From Arachidicoccus ginsenosidivorans (GTDB lineage Bacteria; Bacteroidota; Bacteroidia; Chitinophagales; Chitinophagaceae), in assembly GCF_007971385.1 (NCBI RefSeq), contig NZ_CP042434.1:3720001-3784000 (forward strand): a stretch of DNA of 64,000 nt, in the 5' to 3' direction. Every line of letters starts with the position of its first letter. The stretch's first letter is position 1. This document shows, piece by piece, positions 9,811-19,425 of this stretch. Both the position numbers and the translations under genes were made by a program. The notes beneath the pieces were generated by a model. The model saw nothing but the letters and a program-made list of their open reading frames with translations, was not told the origin of the DNA and searched no databases.

Positions 9811-10743
9811 TTAAATGTTGTGGAAACTTCGGGTAACGGCACTCGTCCCATGTACTAGTCGGATAAAGATCTCATTGAGTGAGGGTAGGATTTCTCCAAA
9901 ATGGGCAACCTGGATGTTTTTATCCAGAAAATAACGGAGTAGGTCGTTCCCAGTATAAGCATCATTTATGCGGACAATCATTTTATTTTCCGCCAGGTTA
10001 ACTGGCTCAAAAATATCACAGGCACCAATTTGGCTTGCCGGTTGATCGATTTTGATCTCATAAAGGTGCTCCTTATATTGTTGGCGGATAGCAGCGACTT
10101 TACCATCCAAAACTTTTTTACCTAGATTAATTAAGGCGATCTGATCACAGATTTCTTCTACTTGTTCCATTCGGTGGGTGGAAAAAATTACGGTACTGCC
10201 GCGGCTGGCCAGTTCAAAAATCTGATCTTTGATCAGATTAGCATTCACGGGGTCCAGACCACTAAATGGTTCATCCAGTATAATTAGCTTAGGCTCATGC
10301 AAGACGGTAATTACAAATTGAAGTTTCTGGCTCATCCCTTTACTGAGATCCTCCACCTTTTTATCCCACCAGCTTTGCATTTCCAGGCGTTCAAACCAAT
10401 ATTTGATTTTTTGCAGTGCCTCACTGTGGGATAACCCTTTTAGCCGGGCCAGGAACATGGCCTGATCGCCGATTTTCATTTTTTTGTACAAGCCTCTTTC
10501 CTCCGGCATATAACCAATCTTCTGGATATCATTTTCCGGATCGAATTTCTTGCCATCAAATACGATACTGCCTTCATCCGGATAGAAAATACCCGTAATC
10601 ATACGAAGTAAGGTCGTTTTACCGGCGCCATTCGGCCCCAATAAACCAAATATCTGCCCAGGTTCTATGGAAAAGCTTACGTCGTCGACCGCTTTTTGGG
10701 TTGCATAATATTTTTTAAGATGCGATAGTTCAAGTATTGCCAT
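9811..10743 (-). CDS. ABC transporter ATP-binding subunit (NatA-like)
   Basis: A 310-residue ATPase. Walker A is GPNGAGKTTLL near residue 35, the signature is LSKGMSQKLQF, and Walker B with the catalytic Glu is LIILDEPFSGLDP, followed by the switch His in STHRMEQVEEICDQ. A C-terminal extension of about 80 residues after the nucleotide-binding domain (ending VRLVHGTSAVTRSF) is typical of drug or Na+ exporters of the ABC-2 class. First gene of the two-gene exporter operon. Confidence 0.95.
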   Translation of the reverse strand: MAILELSHLKKYYATQKAVDDVSFSIEPGQIFGLLGPNGAGKTTLLRMITGIFYPDEGSIVFDGKKFDPENDIQKIGYMPEERGLYKKMKIGDQAMFLARLKGLSHSEALQKIKYWFERLEMQSWWDKKVEDLSKGMSQKLQFVITVLHEPKLIILDEPFSGLDPVNANLIKDQIFELASRGSTVIFSTHRMEQVEEICDQIALINLGKKVLDGKVAAIRQQYKEHLYEIKIDQPASQIGACDIFEPVNLAENKMIVRINDAYTGNDLLRYFLDKNIQVAHFGEILPSLNEIFIRLVHGTSAVTRSFHNI

Positions 10744-10980
10744 AATTATTGAATAGTTGTGGGTTAACCTTTACGAAAATACCATTGTTTTTGTGAAGTT
10801 GTTAATGAAATTGAAATTAATACGAAGATTTTTTGATAAAGGTTGGTTTTCAAAGGATAAATGGTAGCAGAAATGGCCCAAAAAGGGAAATTGCTTGCTA
10901 CCGCTTGTTTTGTTTGGGGTCATTTTGTTCTTTTAAACTAAGCAGGTAAGATATCTCGGATGGATGCAACCTGGGTTAAT

Positions 10981-11018
10981 AAAAAAAGAGCCGATCTATA
11001 TGATTTTAGATCGGCTCT
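10981..11018 (-). terminator. Terminator of the DegP-type protease gene
   Basis: Perfect 12-bp stem (10987-10998 with 11007-11018), 8-nt loop, then a U-run on the minus strand. It lies 32 bases after the protease stop. The rest of 10744-11050 shows no gene. Confidence 0.85.
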
Positions 11019-11050
11019 GTCCAGATAGTTGAAACTTATAAATAATAGGC

Positions 11051-12595
11051 TTAGTTATCTGAATTATTGTCACCATCGTTATCCAGTCTTAATGGATAAC
11101 CATAGATAGCATCTCCATCAGGATAAATACCTCTTAATTGAATAAGACCTGTACTTTCCTTTAAGATTTTACGGGCATCTTCGGCCTTATTGACCGTCTG
11201 GCCATTGATGCTGACGATAATAAAGCCGTTTTGAATCTTGGCTTTTTTGAAAGCGCCATCTCTTAGGTTGGTCACCTGAACACCACCATTGATACCGTAT
11301 TTACTGGATTGTTCCGGCGTCAGGGTAACCAGATCAGCACCTAGCTTGGTGGAGGAGGCTTCCTCAGCGGTCATTTGCTTATAGGTACCGATACTGTTTT
11401 TAAGCGTCAGGTTTGCCTGGTATTGCTTCCCATCACGCATATAAGTGACATTTAACTTGTCTCCTGGTTTTTTGTCCCCCATTACAGCGGACATCTGACC
11501 GGAATTATTGACGGCTTTGCCGTTAATGGCGGTGATGACATCGCCTTTTTTCAGGCCTGCAGCTTTAGCTGCGCCGTCTTCACTAACACCACCCACGTAT
11601 AAGCCGGTATTGAAGTTGTCAATTTTGAGTTCTTCTTTTTGTTTGTCGGTAAGTGTGGTGATATCCATAAAGGAAATACCTACATATCCTCTTTGTACGG
11701 CACCATATTTAATGATGTCATTGACTACTTTTTTGACGATATTGACAGGAATGGCGAAGGAATACCCGGTAAAGCTACCAGTAGGGGAGGCAATGGCACT
11801 GTTGATGCCGATTAATTGGCCGTCCGTATTGATCAGTGCGCCACCGCTATTGCCCGGGTTAACCGCTGCATCCGTTTGGATATAGGACTCAATGGTCGTT
11901 GAACTGCCATTGCTCTTGGAGCGCCCCAGTCCGATATCTCTGGCTTTGGCACTCACAATACCTGCTGTAACAGTTACATCCAGTGTAAAAGGATATCCAA
12001 TGGCAATAACCCATTGGCCTAGTTTTAAGTTATCGCTGTTTCCATATACCAGATAGGGTAAATGGCTAGCTTCAATTTTAACTACGGCCAGGTCACTACT
12101 AGGGTCTGTACCGATCACGCGGGCTTTATAGGTTTTTTTGTCACTTGTCGTCACGGTGATTTTATCAGCATTGGCTACGACGTGGTTATTGGTTACGATA
12201 TAACCATCATCACTGATAATTACACCACTACCACTGGCTCTTTCGCCGGGAATCGTCTGGATTCTCGGGCCTCCGAAGAAATCGCCAAAAGGACTATTGT
12301 CTCCAAACAGATCCCCAAAAGGACTATTAGGCAGGTTATTGGTCACCTTTCGGGCTTTTGTCTGTACTTTGATATGTACTACGGCAGGGGTAGCGGAAGC
12401 GCTGGCTGCCGTAAAATCAATGGCACTTGAAGGAGCAGTTGATTTATCGTAAAAACTTGCATAATTGGCGGGAAGCTTGCCGGGTTCCTGCGTACCGGCT
12501 GTCTGCATGCGCTGGAATTTGCTAAAGCCCCATACACTTCCTATGGCTGTAGCGGCGCTGATAAAAACTACAAACAGTACATTTTTCCATTTCAT
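11051..12595 (-). CDS. degP: Periplasmic serine protease of the DegP/HtrA family
   Basis: Envelope quality-control protease and chaperone. An N-terminal membrane anchor or signal segment covers residues 5-24. The trypsin-like domain carries the triad His138 (TNNHVV), Asp168 (SSDLAV) and Ser250 (PGNSGGAL). Two PDZ domains follow, near 300-395 (GYVGISF...) and 410-505. Between anchor and catalytic domain is a Gly/Phe/Asp-rich stretch (SPFGDLFGDNSPFGDFFGG), comparable with the LA loop. The 514-residue length fits. Its upstream region of 640 bp may hold stress-response control, but no element was recognised. Confidence 0.95.
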   Translation of the reverse strand: MKWKNVLFVVFISAATAIGSVWGFSKFQRMQTAGTQEPGKLPANYASFYDKSTAPSSAIDFTAASASATPAVVHIKVQTKARKVTNNLPNSPFGDLFGDNSPFGDFFGGPRIQTIPGERASGSGVIISDDGYIVTNNHVVANADKITVTTSDKKTYKARVIGTDPSSDLAVVKIEASHLPYLVYGNSDNLKLGQWVIAIGYPFTLDVTVTAGIVSAKARDIGLGRSKSNGSSTTIESYIQTDAAVNPGNSGGALINTDGQLIGINSAIASPTGSFTGYSFAIPVNIVKKVVNDIIKYGAVQRGYVGISFMDITTLTDKQKEELKIDNFNTGLYVGGVSEDGAAKAAGLKKGDVITAINGKAVNNSGQMSAVMGDKKPGDKLNVTYMRDGKQYQANLTLKNSIGTYKQMTAEEASSTKLGADLVTLTPEQSSKYGINGGVQVTNLRDGAFKKAKIQNGFIIVSINGQTVNKAEDARKILKESTGLIQLRGIYPDGDAIYGYPLRLDNDGDNNSDN

Positions 12596-13260
12596 CGGTT
12601 TATTTTATTTTAATAGTTAATAATTCCCTCAAAACTGCAGCATAACAGAATAAATGCATCTGCATAACTGCTTTATTGAAGGGCCGGTTGCTTTTCAATC
12701 ATTAGCCATATGAAACATCGTTATAGCAATGATTAAATAACCAGTTGCTTTTTATGTTCATTGGACGATAAATTTACAGTCCAGTTCAATATGGCCTTGG
12801 ACTACCTTTATTTATTAACAAAATATTTAATTGGTTCTCAATACTGTTAATGGAAAATCGCAGGCTGAAACTTCCTGAAACAAAGTAATGACGATGAATT
12901 GGCTCTGTTTTGCTGTTAAAAAAATTAACCGCGGGGACTAGTCAATTAGCAAAGTTTTTTATGGATAAGTGAGCTGGTTTTTATTAAACAACCTTTCTGA
13001 CAATTATTTGATATTACGTAGGTCTTGGGTGATGAAAACTTCAATATGGAAAACAATGGGAACAGACAGACAAGGCTTTTTGGATATGGACATTGATACT
13101 TCCCAAATGAATAACGACAGACATTAATGCATAGCACATAAATTCTGATGAGGAATTTAAAATATTATCCATAAGTTTACAATATTATAAAAAAGGATAA
13201 GGGAGTCACACAGCATCAACTGCTTAGCAGACCACCTTGTACAATCAAAGCGACAAGAAG
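12596..13260. other. Intergenic region, no gene seen
   Basis: About 660 bp between the divergent DegP-type protease and LOG-family genes. It is AT-rich with stops in all frames; short open frames inside have no recognisable features. It must carry the promoters of both genes, but no clear TAnnTTTG box could be assigned. Confidence 0.5.
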
Positions 13261-13995
13261 ATGAAAGGTAAAGTAATACGGAAAAAGAAAATCATATATT
13301 TAGACAGTCCCAAAAAGGGGATCTGGGAAATCGGCTTTTCTCTGAAAGTGGCCTGGCAACTGATGTATAATATGTATAAGTTGCATAATATCGGCCCTGG
13401 CGTCACCGTATTTGGCTCTGCCAGACTGGAAGAAGGCTCGCCTAGCTATGAGGCGGCTGCGGAATTTGGCAGACGCATTGCTCAAATGAAATTTACGACG
13501 ATTACAGGCGGTGGGCCAGGTATTATGGAAGCTGCAAATAAAGGTGCATTTGAGGCGGGAGGTATTTCTGTCGGTATGAATATAGTGCTGCCTCACGAAC
13601 AACATGAAAACCCTTACTTAACCACCTCTGTTGTATTTGAGCATTTTTTTACCAGAAAAGTAATGCTGGTCAAACACTCTTATGCCTTTGTGGTAATGCC
13701 AGGTGGTTTTGGCACCATGGATGAATTTTTTGAAGTGCTGACACTCATACAAACCAAATCTGTTGACCGGTATCCGATTGTTTTATTTGGATCGGATTTT
13801 TATAAACCTATTGTGGAGTTGATGAAAGGGTTTGCGGGGGCAGGCACCATCGCACCTATTGATATGGATCTGGTTTATATTACGGATAGTATTGATGAGG
13901 CGATGGATTATATTCAGAAATTCATCAATCGCCATTATAATATTTTGCCGCAACGCCCCAGATGGAGATGGTTGGAAAGGAAGGAACCTAAGTAA
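13261..13995 (+). CDS. LOG-family (TIGR00730) nucleotide hydrolase
   Basis: LOG proteins cleave cytokinin riboside monophosphates or, in bacteria, various nucleoside monophosphates at the N-glycosidic bond. The two family motifs are present: GGGPGIMEAANKGA in the first half and PGGFGTMDEFFEVLTL in the second, on a Rossmann-like fold. The ATG at 13261 (244 residues) is preferred over a TTG 24 bases upstream. The lysine-rich start (MKGKVIRKKKII) is unremarkable. It stands alone. Which nucleotide it prefers is not readable from sequence. Confidence 0.9.
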   Translation: MKGKVIRKKKIIYLDSPKKGIWEIGFSLKVAWQLMYNMYKLHNIGPGVTVFGSARLEEGSPSYEAAAEFGRRIAQMKFTTITGGGPGIMEAANKGAFEAGGISVGMNIVLPHEQHENPYLTTSVVFEHFFTRKVMLVKHSYAFVVMPGGFGTMDEFFEVLTLIQTKSVDRYPIVLFGSDFYKPIVELMKGFAGAGTIAPIDMDLVYITDSIDEAMDYIQKFINRHYNILPQRPRWRWLERKEPK

Positions 13996-14184
13996 GTCGA
14001 TGTTGAATAGCATCTGAGGGCTGGTCTATATAAAAGGGCATTTCTTGGGTGAATTTTTTATACTTTAACTTGTCCAGTAAAGTCCTCCTTAAAAATGTAA
14101 GGGATTCTTATAAGGTTAAGGCGCAACTGGATTATGAAAGGCTGGGAACCAGAGAATTATTAGCGGAACTTAATTCACGCATGG

Positions 14185-14787
14185 CTATGATGGATTATGC
14201 TGCTGTATCCTTTTCTTTATTCTACTTAAGGAAGGATTCTTGATGCCTAAATAGGAGGCAATATGAAAAGAGGGGATTCGTTGAACAATACCAGGATGTT
14301 GTTGCAATAGATTTAAATAGCGTTTTTCATGACTAAAAAGCAACAATTCTTCGACCCTGCTTTGCGAACTATGAAAAAAATATTCTGCCAGAATGCGCCC
14401 GAAATGCTCCCAAGGTTTATGGATTAAATAGAGTGCCTGTAAATCATGATGCGTGATAAATAAAACTTCAGCATCCTGCAAAGCCTCGATGTAATAAACG
14501 CAGGGGTATTGGGAAAGAAAACTCCTAAAAGAGACAATAAACTGTCCTTCGGAAAAGAAAAACATATTTTTTTCTTCATCAGTTGCTGGGTCATAATAAT
14601 AAATCCTGAATATACCGTTAATAACAAGCCCTAAATCTTTACAAATGATATTTTGCTTATTATAGAAATCTCCTTTTAAAATAGTGCGTGTTTGCCATAA
14701 AGGAAGACTTATGGAAATGTCCTTTTCAGTTAGCCCGGCAAAAGGAATAAGGATATGTTTTAAAAAATCTAGTTTATCTATATTCAT
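14185..14787 (-). CDS. Crp/Fnr-family transcriptional regulator
   Basis: About 200 residues: an N-terminal cNMP-binding-like beta roll (through EEKNMFFFSEGQFIVSFRSF) and a C-terminal winged helix with IASYLGIKNPSLSRIKKRI as the recognition region. The phosphate-binding RxA signature of true cAMP sensors is not seen, so the ligand is uncertain; many Bacteroidota members of this family have no known effector. It lies 170 bp downstream of a membrane protein gene on the same strand. Confidence 0.9.
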   Translation of the reverse strand: MNIDKLDFLKHILIPFAGLTEKDISISLPLWQTRTILKGDFYNKQNIICKDLGLVINGIFRIYYYDPATDEEKNMFFFSEGQFIVSFRSFLSQYPCVYYIEALQDAEVLFITHHDLQALYLIHKPWEHFGRILAEYFFHSSQSRVEELLLFSHEKRYLNLLQQHPGIVQRIPSFHIASYLGIKNPSLSRIKKRIQQHNPS

Positions 14788-14958
14788 TTGGTCACTAATT
14801 TTTGAGAATTTATTGAATTTACAACTTCCTCTTTGATACCTAAATGATCGTACATGCCGAGTCAGGGCATGCGTGAATAAAATTAGGTAAATATTTTATG
14901 CTGCGCCTGGTTTTTGTGGATTTTACCAAAATTGAAGTGAAATTCATTGACAGGATGC

Positions 14959-15447
14959 TTATTGTAACTTGTTGATTTTCCGCTGTTTTATAAACTGAAA
15001 GATGGCACCAATACAAAATACTATAAAAAGGGTAAGTAAGGTTTTGCCAATTAGAGGATCTGTAGGCCCTTCGGCCAGAGGGTGACTGGTCGGAATGCGT
15101 GTAAATGTCTCATTGATCGTTGGGATTAATGATAAAAAGAAACTAAAAGAGAGTAGAAAATTTTCCACGTATCTTGCACGCTTTTTCTGCTTTCTTTTGG
15201 TGAATAACAAATGGGCGACCAGTATAATGGCCAGAATAAAAAGTGAGAAAACATGCCCCTTATTAAAACCTCCACTTTTGGAGATGCCAAGCGCCGTTAC
15301 TGCTGTAATAATTGTAGCATAAAAATATAATTTTCCTGTTAAGTGCGCCAGATTGATTTTACCGTAACGCACAAAGGATATAATAGCTGCTGCGAGCGCT
15401 GTTATGCCAATGATTGTGTGGAAAATTCCAAGATTCGATATTCCCAT
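14959..15447 (-). CDS. Four-pass membrane protein, function unknown
   Basis: 162 residues with hydrophobic segments near 7-27, 40-56, 64-84 and 130-152. An intervening extracytoplasmic loop carries ETFTRIPTSHPLAEGPTD. The HLTGKLYFYATIITAVTALG segment resembles DUF2306-type proteins, but I am not sure of the family. The Crp/Fnr gene lies downstream on the same strand and could regulate it. Confidence 0.75.
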   Translation of the reverse strand: MGISNLGIFHTIIGITALAAAIISFVRYGKINLAHLTGKLYFYATIITAVTALGISKSGGFNKGHVFSLFILAIILVAHLLFTKRKQKKRARYVENFLLSFSFFLSLIPTINETFTRIPTSHPLAEGPTDPLIGKTLLTLFIVFCIGAIFQFIKQRKINKLQ

Positions 15448-15800
15448 AGTTTTATAATTTGATACAAAATTACTGGGATGGGAGTGGCTAAAAATTCACT
15501 TAAGTTAAATTCAGCAAAGTTTATTGAAATAGACAGTTCGCTTTATGCAGGATTTAAATTTTTACAGCGTTTGCTAAGGCTTTGCTTTATGAATATCTTT
15601 TGGTATACAATTCTCCTGTTTGACTTGTCAGGGACGGTTTTTAATTTCGAGGAGCAATTATTGTAACTGCTCTTAAATTATATTTTTACGACGAGTTTGG
15701 TTTAGTCAGTATGTATTTAAACAGGGCCTTGGCTTTATAATTCTTATTTTTTAAATGAATTTTGAGGACATTTCACGCAAATAATTTCCAAGAATTCCAA
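15448..15800. other. Intergenic region, no gene seen
   Basis: About 350 bp between a minus-strand membrane protein start and the asd terminator. One open frame at 15478-15666 has no family features and looks like chance. Nothing else seen. Confidence 0.5.
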
Positions 15801-15854
15801 AAAAAAGAGTGCATGACAGCAGACAATAAATTGCCAACTGTCTATGCACTCTTT
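15801..15854 (-). terminator. Terminator of asd
   Basis: Stem of about 16 bp with one bulge (15804-15819 with 15838-15854), followed by a U-run on the minus strand, 36 bases after the asd stop. Confidence 0.8.
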
Positions 15855-15889
15855 AGATTATTAGGGCTATTTAAAAGTTGAGTCTTTCT

Positions 15890-16879
15890 TTAGATCAACT
15901 TCTGTGCTAACAGATATTCCGCAATCTGCACTGCATTGGTGGCAGCACCCTTGCGGAGATTATCGCTTACGACCCAAAGATTTAATGTTTTGGGCTGCGT
16001 TTCATCTCTGCGTAACCGACCTACAAATACCTCATCTTTTTCATGCGCGTTGAGTGGCATAGGATAAAGGCCTGCTGCAGTGTCATCCTGCAGGATGACA
16101 CCCGGTGCATCTTGTAATAATTTACGCACTTCATCCAGTTCAAATTCATTTTCAAATTCAACGTTAATGCTTTCACTGTGTCCGCCGATAACAGGGATCC
16201 TAATTGCGGTAGCCGTTAAACGGATAGAATCATCCTGAAGTATCTTGATGGTTTCATTGGTCATTTTCATTTCCTCTTTGGTATATCCATTATCGGTAAA
16301 TACATCAATTTGAGGAATTACGTTTAGATCAATGGGTTGGTTATAGGCTCTTTCTCCTTCTTTTCCGGTTCTTTCATTAAAGAGCTGGTCGACTGCCTTT
16401 TTACCGGTGCCGGTAACACTTTGATAAGTGCTGACTATGACCCTTTTCATTTTATAGGCCTTATGTAAAGGGTTTAAAGCAACAACCATCTGGATGGTAG
16501 AACAATTAGGATTGGCGATAATCTTGTCCTCGCTGGTTAAAACCTCCGCATTGATCTCTGGGACAACCAGTTTTTTGGTAGGATCCATTCTCCAGGCAGA
16601 AGAATTGTCAATCACCGTAATGCCTGCTGCTGCAAACTTTGGAGCCCATTCAAGTGAGGTGCCACCACCTGCAGAGAAAATAGCTACCTGCGGTTTTTCA
16701 TCAATGGCCTGTTGCATACCGATGACTTTATAAGTCTTCCCCTTGAAGCTGACTTCTTTACCAACACTTCTTTCAGAGGCTACAGGTAATAATTCTGTCA
16801 CTGGAAAATTTCTTTCTTCCAGCACCTGCATCATTTTTGTTCCTACCAGACCGGTAGCACCAACTACGGCTACTTTCAT
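15890..16879 (-). CDS. asd: Aspartate-semialdehyde dehydrogenase
   Basis: Reduces aspartyl phosphate to the semialdehyde, the branch point to lysine/diaminopimelate, threonine and methionine. The NADP-binding start is MKVAVVGATGLVGTKMMQVL; the active Cys is residue 126 (ANPNCSTIQ); the later GGHSESINVEF contains the catalytic His. The 329-residue length is normal. The gene is alone here; its pathway partner aspartate kinase is at 41322 in this window, not in an operon with it. Confidence 0.97.
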   Translation of the reverse strand: MKVAVVGATGLVGTKMMQVLEERNFPVTELLPVASERSVGKEVSFKGKTYKVIGMQQAIDEKPQVAIFSAGGGTSLEWAPKFAAAGITVIDNSSAWRMDPTKKLVVPEINAEVLTSEDKIIANPNCSTIQMVVALNPLHKAYKMKRVIVSTYQSVTGTGKKAVDQLFNERTGKEGERAYNQPIDLNVIPQIDVFTDNGYTKEEMKMTNETIKILQDDSIRLTATAIRIPVIGGHSESINVEFENEFELDEVRKLLQDAPGVILQDDTAAGLYPMPLNAHEKDEVFVGRLRRDETQPKTLNLWVVSDNLRKGAATNAVQIAEYLLAQKLI

Positions 16880-16975
16880 TGTTTCTTTTTTTTGTTATTT
16901 AATGAGCTATGGTTTCTCCATGAACGAACTTTAATAAAACATCATCAGCATCAGAATGCTTGGCTGCTACATAAG

Positions 16976-17005
16976 AAAAAAGCCTTCCCGGTACAAGGAA
17001 GGCTT
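16976..17005 (-). terminator. Terminator of mnmA
   Basis: Nine-base stem (16980-16988 with 16997-17005), then a U-run on the minus strand. It is about 130 bases after the mnmA stop and upstream of asd. Confidence 0.65.
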
Positions 17006-17135
17006 CATTTATGTTATTATACATACCAAGTTCACCCTTCCTGTCCAGACGGTTTCATCTTCTTAGTATGTTTCTTAATGTTGTTCATTTCTGTGGCCAA
17101 AATTACAAGTTATCTTCAATTATACAAATAAATTT

Positions 17136-18242
17136 TTAGGAAAATACAAATTGTTCCTGCCTTTTAATAATGCCACCGCCTATAACTGTATCTCCTTCAT
17201 AGAAAACGGCACTCTGGCCGGGTGCAATTCCGGAGGCGGCTGCGAGCAGTTCGACCCGGATCTGGCCGTCTTCTTTGTATAAATGCCCCATGGTACCTTT
17301 GTCTTTGTAGCGGATCTTGACCAAAACTTCCATGCCGTCCTCTATCTGATCGTATTTTTGCCAATTGAGCTGGCCGACCCTGAGTTCAGATTTATCCAGG
17401 TCTTCCAGATCTCCTAATACGACGGTATTGGTATTGGGGTCAATATGCGTGACATACACAGGATGGCCCATCGCTATGAGCCCTTTACGCTGTCCGATGG
17501 TATAAAAGGGATAGCCGTTATGTTGTCCCAGCTTTTTGCCGGTCTTATCAACGAACCAACCGCCCTGGACGCGCTCTTCCAGCCCATCAACCCTGCGTTT
17601 TAAGAACCCCCGGTAGTCGTTATCCGGCACGAAGCAGATTTCGTAGCTTTCGCTCTTTTTGGCCAGTTCCGGATAGCCGTAATCGGCCGCTAACTGGCGA
17701 ATCTCCGTTTTATGGTAACTGCCAAGAGGCAATAAGGTTCGGCTAAGTAAATCCTGCTCCAAACCCCAAAGTACATAACTCTGATCTTTGGTACTGTCCA
17801 GTCCTTTGCTTAAATAATACCTGCCATCCTCGCCCTGGTGAATATTGGCATAATGCCCGGTTGCGATATAATCGCAACCTAGTGCATTGGCTCTTTTTAA
17901 TAAGGCCCGCCATTTAATATGGGTATTGCACATAACGCAAGGATTAGGCGTGCGCCCTGCAATATATTCTTCGACAAAATTCTCGATGACAAAATCGCCG
18001 AACTCATCGCGTATATCCAGAATAAAATGTGGGAATCCATGTTGCACGGCTGCCTGTCTAGCATCATTAAAGCTGTCTATATTACAACAACCAGTTTCTT
18101 TAGAACTACTGCCACTACTGGCATAATCCCATGTTTTCATGGTAATCCCGATGACTTCATAACCCTGTTTATGGAGCATCAGTGCAACGACGGTACTGTC
18201 GATTCCACCACTCATAGCTACCAAAACTTTTCCCTTGCTCAC
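17136..18242 (-). CDS. mnmA: tRNA-specific 2-thiouridylase MnmA
   Basis: Inserts sulfur at U34 of tRNA Lys, Glu and Gln, using ATP and sulfur relayed from a cysteine desulfurase. The PP-loop is SGGIDSTV (residues 11-18; Ile replaces the common Val). The catalytic cysteines are Cys105 in TPNPCVMCN and Cys203 in SYEICFVPDNDY. D151-like TKDQSYVL binds tRNA. The 368-residue length fits. A minus-strand -7 box at 18258-18265 lies only about 16 bases upstream of the ATG, so the leader is very short. A cysteine desulfurase gene in this window (30147-31292) could supply the sulfur. Confidence 0.97.
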   Translation of the reverse strand: MSKGKVLVAMSGGIDSTVVALMLHKQGYEVIGITMKTWDYASSGSSSKETGCCNIDSFNDARQAAVQHGFPHFILDIRDEFGDFVIENFVEEYIAGRTPNPCVMCNTHIKWRALLKRANALGCDYIATGHYANIHQGEDGRYYLSKGLDSTKDQSYVLWGLEQDLLSRTLLPLGSYHKTEIRQLAADYGYPELAKKSESYEICFVPDNDYRGFLKRRVDGLEERVQGGWFVDKTGKKLGQHNGYPFYTIGQRKGLIAMGHPVYVTHIDPNTNTVVLGDLEDLDKSELRVGQLNWQKYDQIEDGMEVLVKIRYKDKGTMGHLYKEDGQIRVELLAAASGIAPGQSAVFYEGDTVIGGGIIKRQEQFVFS

Positions 18243-18257
18243 GATCTAAAATTTTGG

Positions 18258-18265
18258 CAAAGGTA
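18258..18265 (-). promoter_or_regulatory. mnmA promoter, -7 box
   Basis: TACCTTTG(CC) on the minus strand fits TAnnTTTG and sits just upstream of the mnmA ATG at 18242. Confidence 0.5.
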
Positions 18266-18420
18266 AGATTATTGGCACAATTAAGACTTTAGTGCGGGTC
18301 ACGGCGCTGTCATAAATCTGATTTATGATATTTTTTGGATATGTGGCCTCTTTTATTTCCACAGAAGAGATATCTTTGCCTCATGGTAATTTGTTGACAG
18401 ATAATGATTTGTGATTTCAT

Positions 18421-18428
18421 TATTTTTG
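18421..18428 (+). promoter_or_regulatory. Possible promoter of the beta-barrel gene
   Basis: TATTTTTG(C) at 18421-18428 fits the -7 consensus, about 110 bases before the ATG at 18539. A second candidate, TATCTTTG, is at 18371. No -33 TTG at ideal spacing for either. Confidence 0.3.
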
Positions 18429-18538
18429 CATTTTTCCTGATTTTGCTGCTTTTGGCACGAAATTTTAGCTTAGAATAGAAACATTTGATCATAAAGGGGA
18501 CTGGGTATTAATATTCCAAACAAACTAAATCGTAAAAC

Positions 18539-19177
18539 ATGAAAAAATTACTCATTTTAACCATCGCGGGCCTATTTGGCGCACTGACTGTCACCAATGC
18601 ACAGATTCAGAAAGGCAATCTAATGCTGGGAACCGACCTAGGTAGCGGCGTTGCCAATGCGGGAAATGGAAGCTTATTTGGGCTGAATTTCGGATTAAAT
18701 AGTGGAGCTGGCTATAATGTGGGCATTAGTCCCAAAGTCGGTTATTTTGTAAAAGATAACCTGATGGTCGGTGGTGTCGTAAATCTGGGCTTTGATAAAA
18801 ATGGTAAAGGGGATAATGCCATTAAGACGACGACCTATGGTATTCAGGCACTTGGTCGCTATTATGTATCTCCTGGCGAGAAAGGCATCAACAATTTACT
18901 TAAACATGGTCGCTTCTTCGCTGAGGCCAATGCTGGGTTTGCAGGTAGCAATACAAAACCAGGGGTAACCACCAATGGGTTTGCCTTTGGATTTGGACCT
19001 GGTTATTCTTATTTCCTGACCCCAAATGTTGCCTTAGAAGGGCTGGTAAAATATAATGCCATCGTGGGTGGCGGGAATACGAACTATCTCCACTCACTGG
19101 GCGTAAATTTTGGTGTACAGGTATTTTTGCCTAGCTCCAGAGTTCGTTCCATGGTAAATGACCCATCTCAGCTCTAA
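18539..19177 (+). CDS. Outer membrane beta-barrel protein
   Basis: 212 residues with a signal peptide (MKKLLILTIAGLFGALTVTNA, cleavage before Q). The mature part is rich in Gly, Asn, aromatic residues and alternating patterns: VGISPKVGYFVKDNLMVGG and FGFGPGYSYFLTPNVALEG look like adjacent strands of an 8-strand barrel of the OmpW/OprF-like type. It probably sits in the outer membrane. The substrate or role is unknown. It is monocistronic with its own terminator. Confidence 0.85.
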   Translation: MKKLLILTIAGLFGALTVTNAQIQKGNLMLGTDLGSGVANAGNGSLFGLNFGLNSGAGYNVGISPKVGYFVKDNLMVGGVVNLGFDKNGKGDNAIKTTTYGIQALGRYYVSPGEKGINNLLKHGRFFAEANAGFAGSNTKPGVTTNGFAFGFGPGYSYFLTPNVALEGLVKYNAIVGGGNTNYLHSLGVNFGVQVFLPSSRVRSMVNDPSQL

Positions 19178-19252
19178 ATTCAAGCGTATAAAGATCCAGG
19201 ATCTGCCTTTTTATGGCCGGATTTTAGATTAAGCTAACTATAAACCAAAATC

Positions 19253-19302
19253 AATCAGGACCAAGTCAGGGCACCTTGCCATGTCTGGTCCTGATTTTTT
19301 TT
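19253..19302 (+). terminator. Terminator of the beta-barrel gene
   Basis: Perfect 11-bp stem (19253-19263 with 19286-19296), then a run of T through 19302. Confidence 0.85.
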
Positions 19303-19425
19303 GCAGCTGGTTAATGCTGGCATGATAGTGGGATTTACCAATTTTTACAATAGAACGAATGTTTTTTAGCAAAAAAATGTATATTGCTGCAAACATATTT
19401 GCCACGAAATTTTAATTGACATTTT

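Noticed and set aside
14049..14243. 64-codon open frame before the Crp/Fnr gene
   Set aside because: It overlaps the 3' end of that gene on the other strand, and its sequence lacks features.
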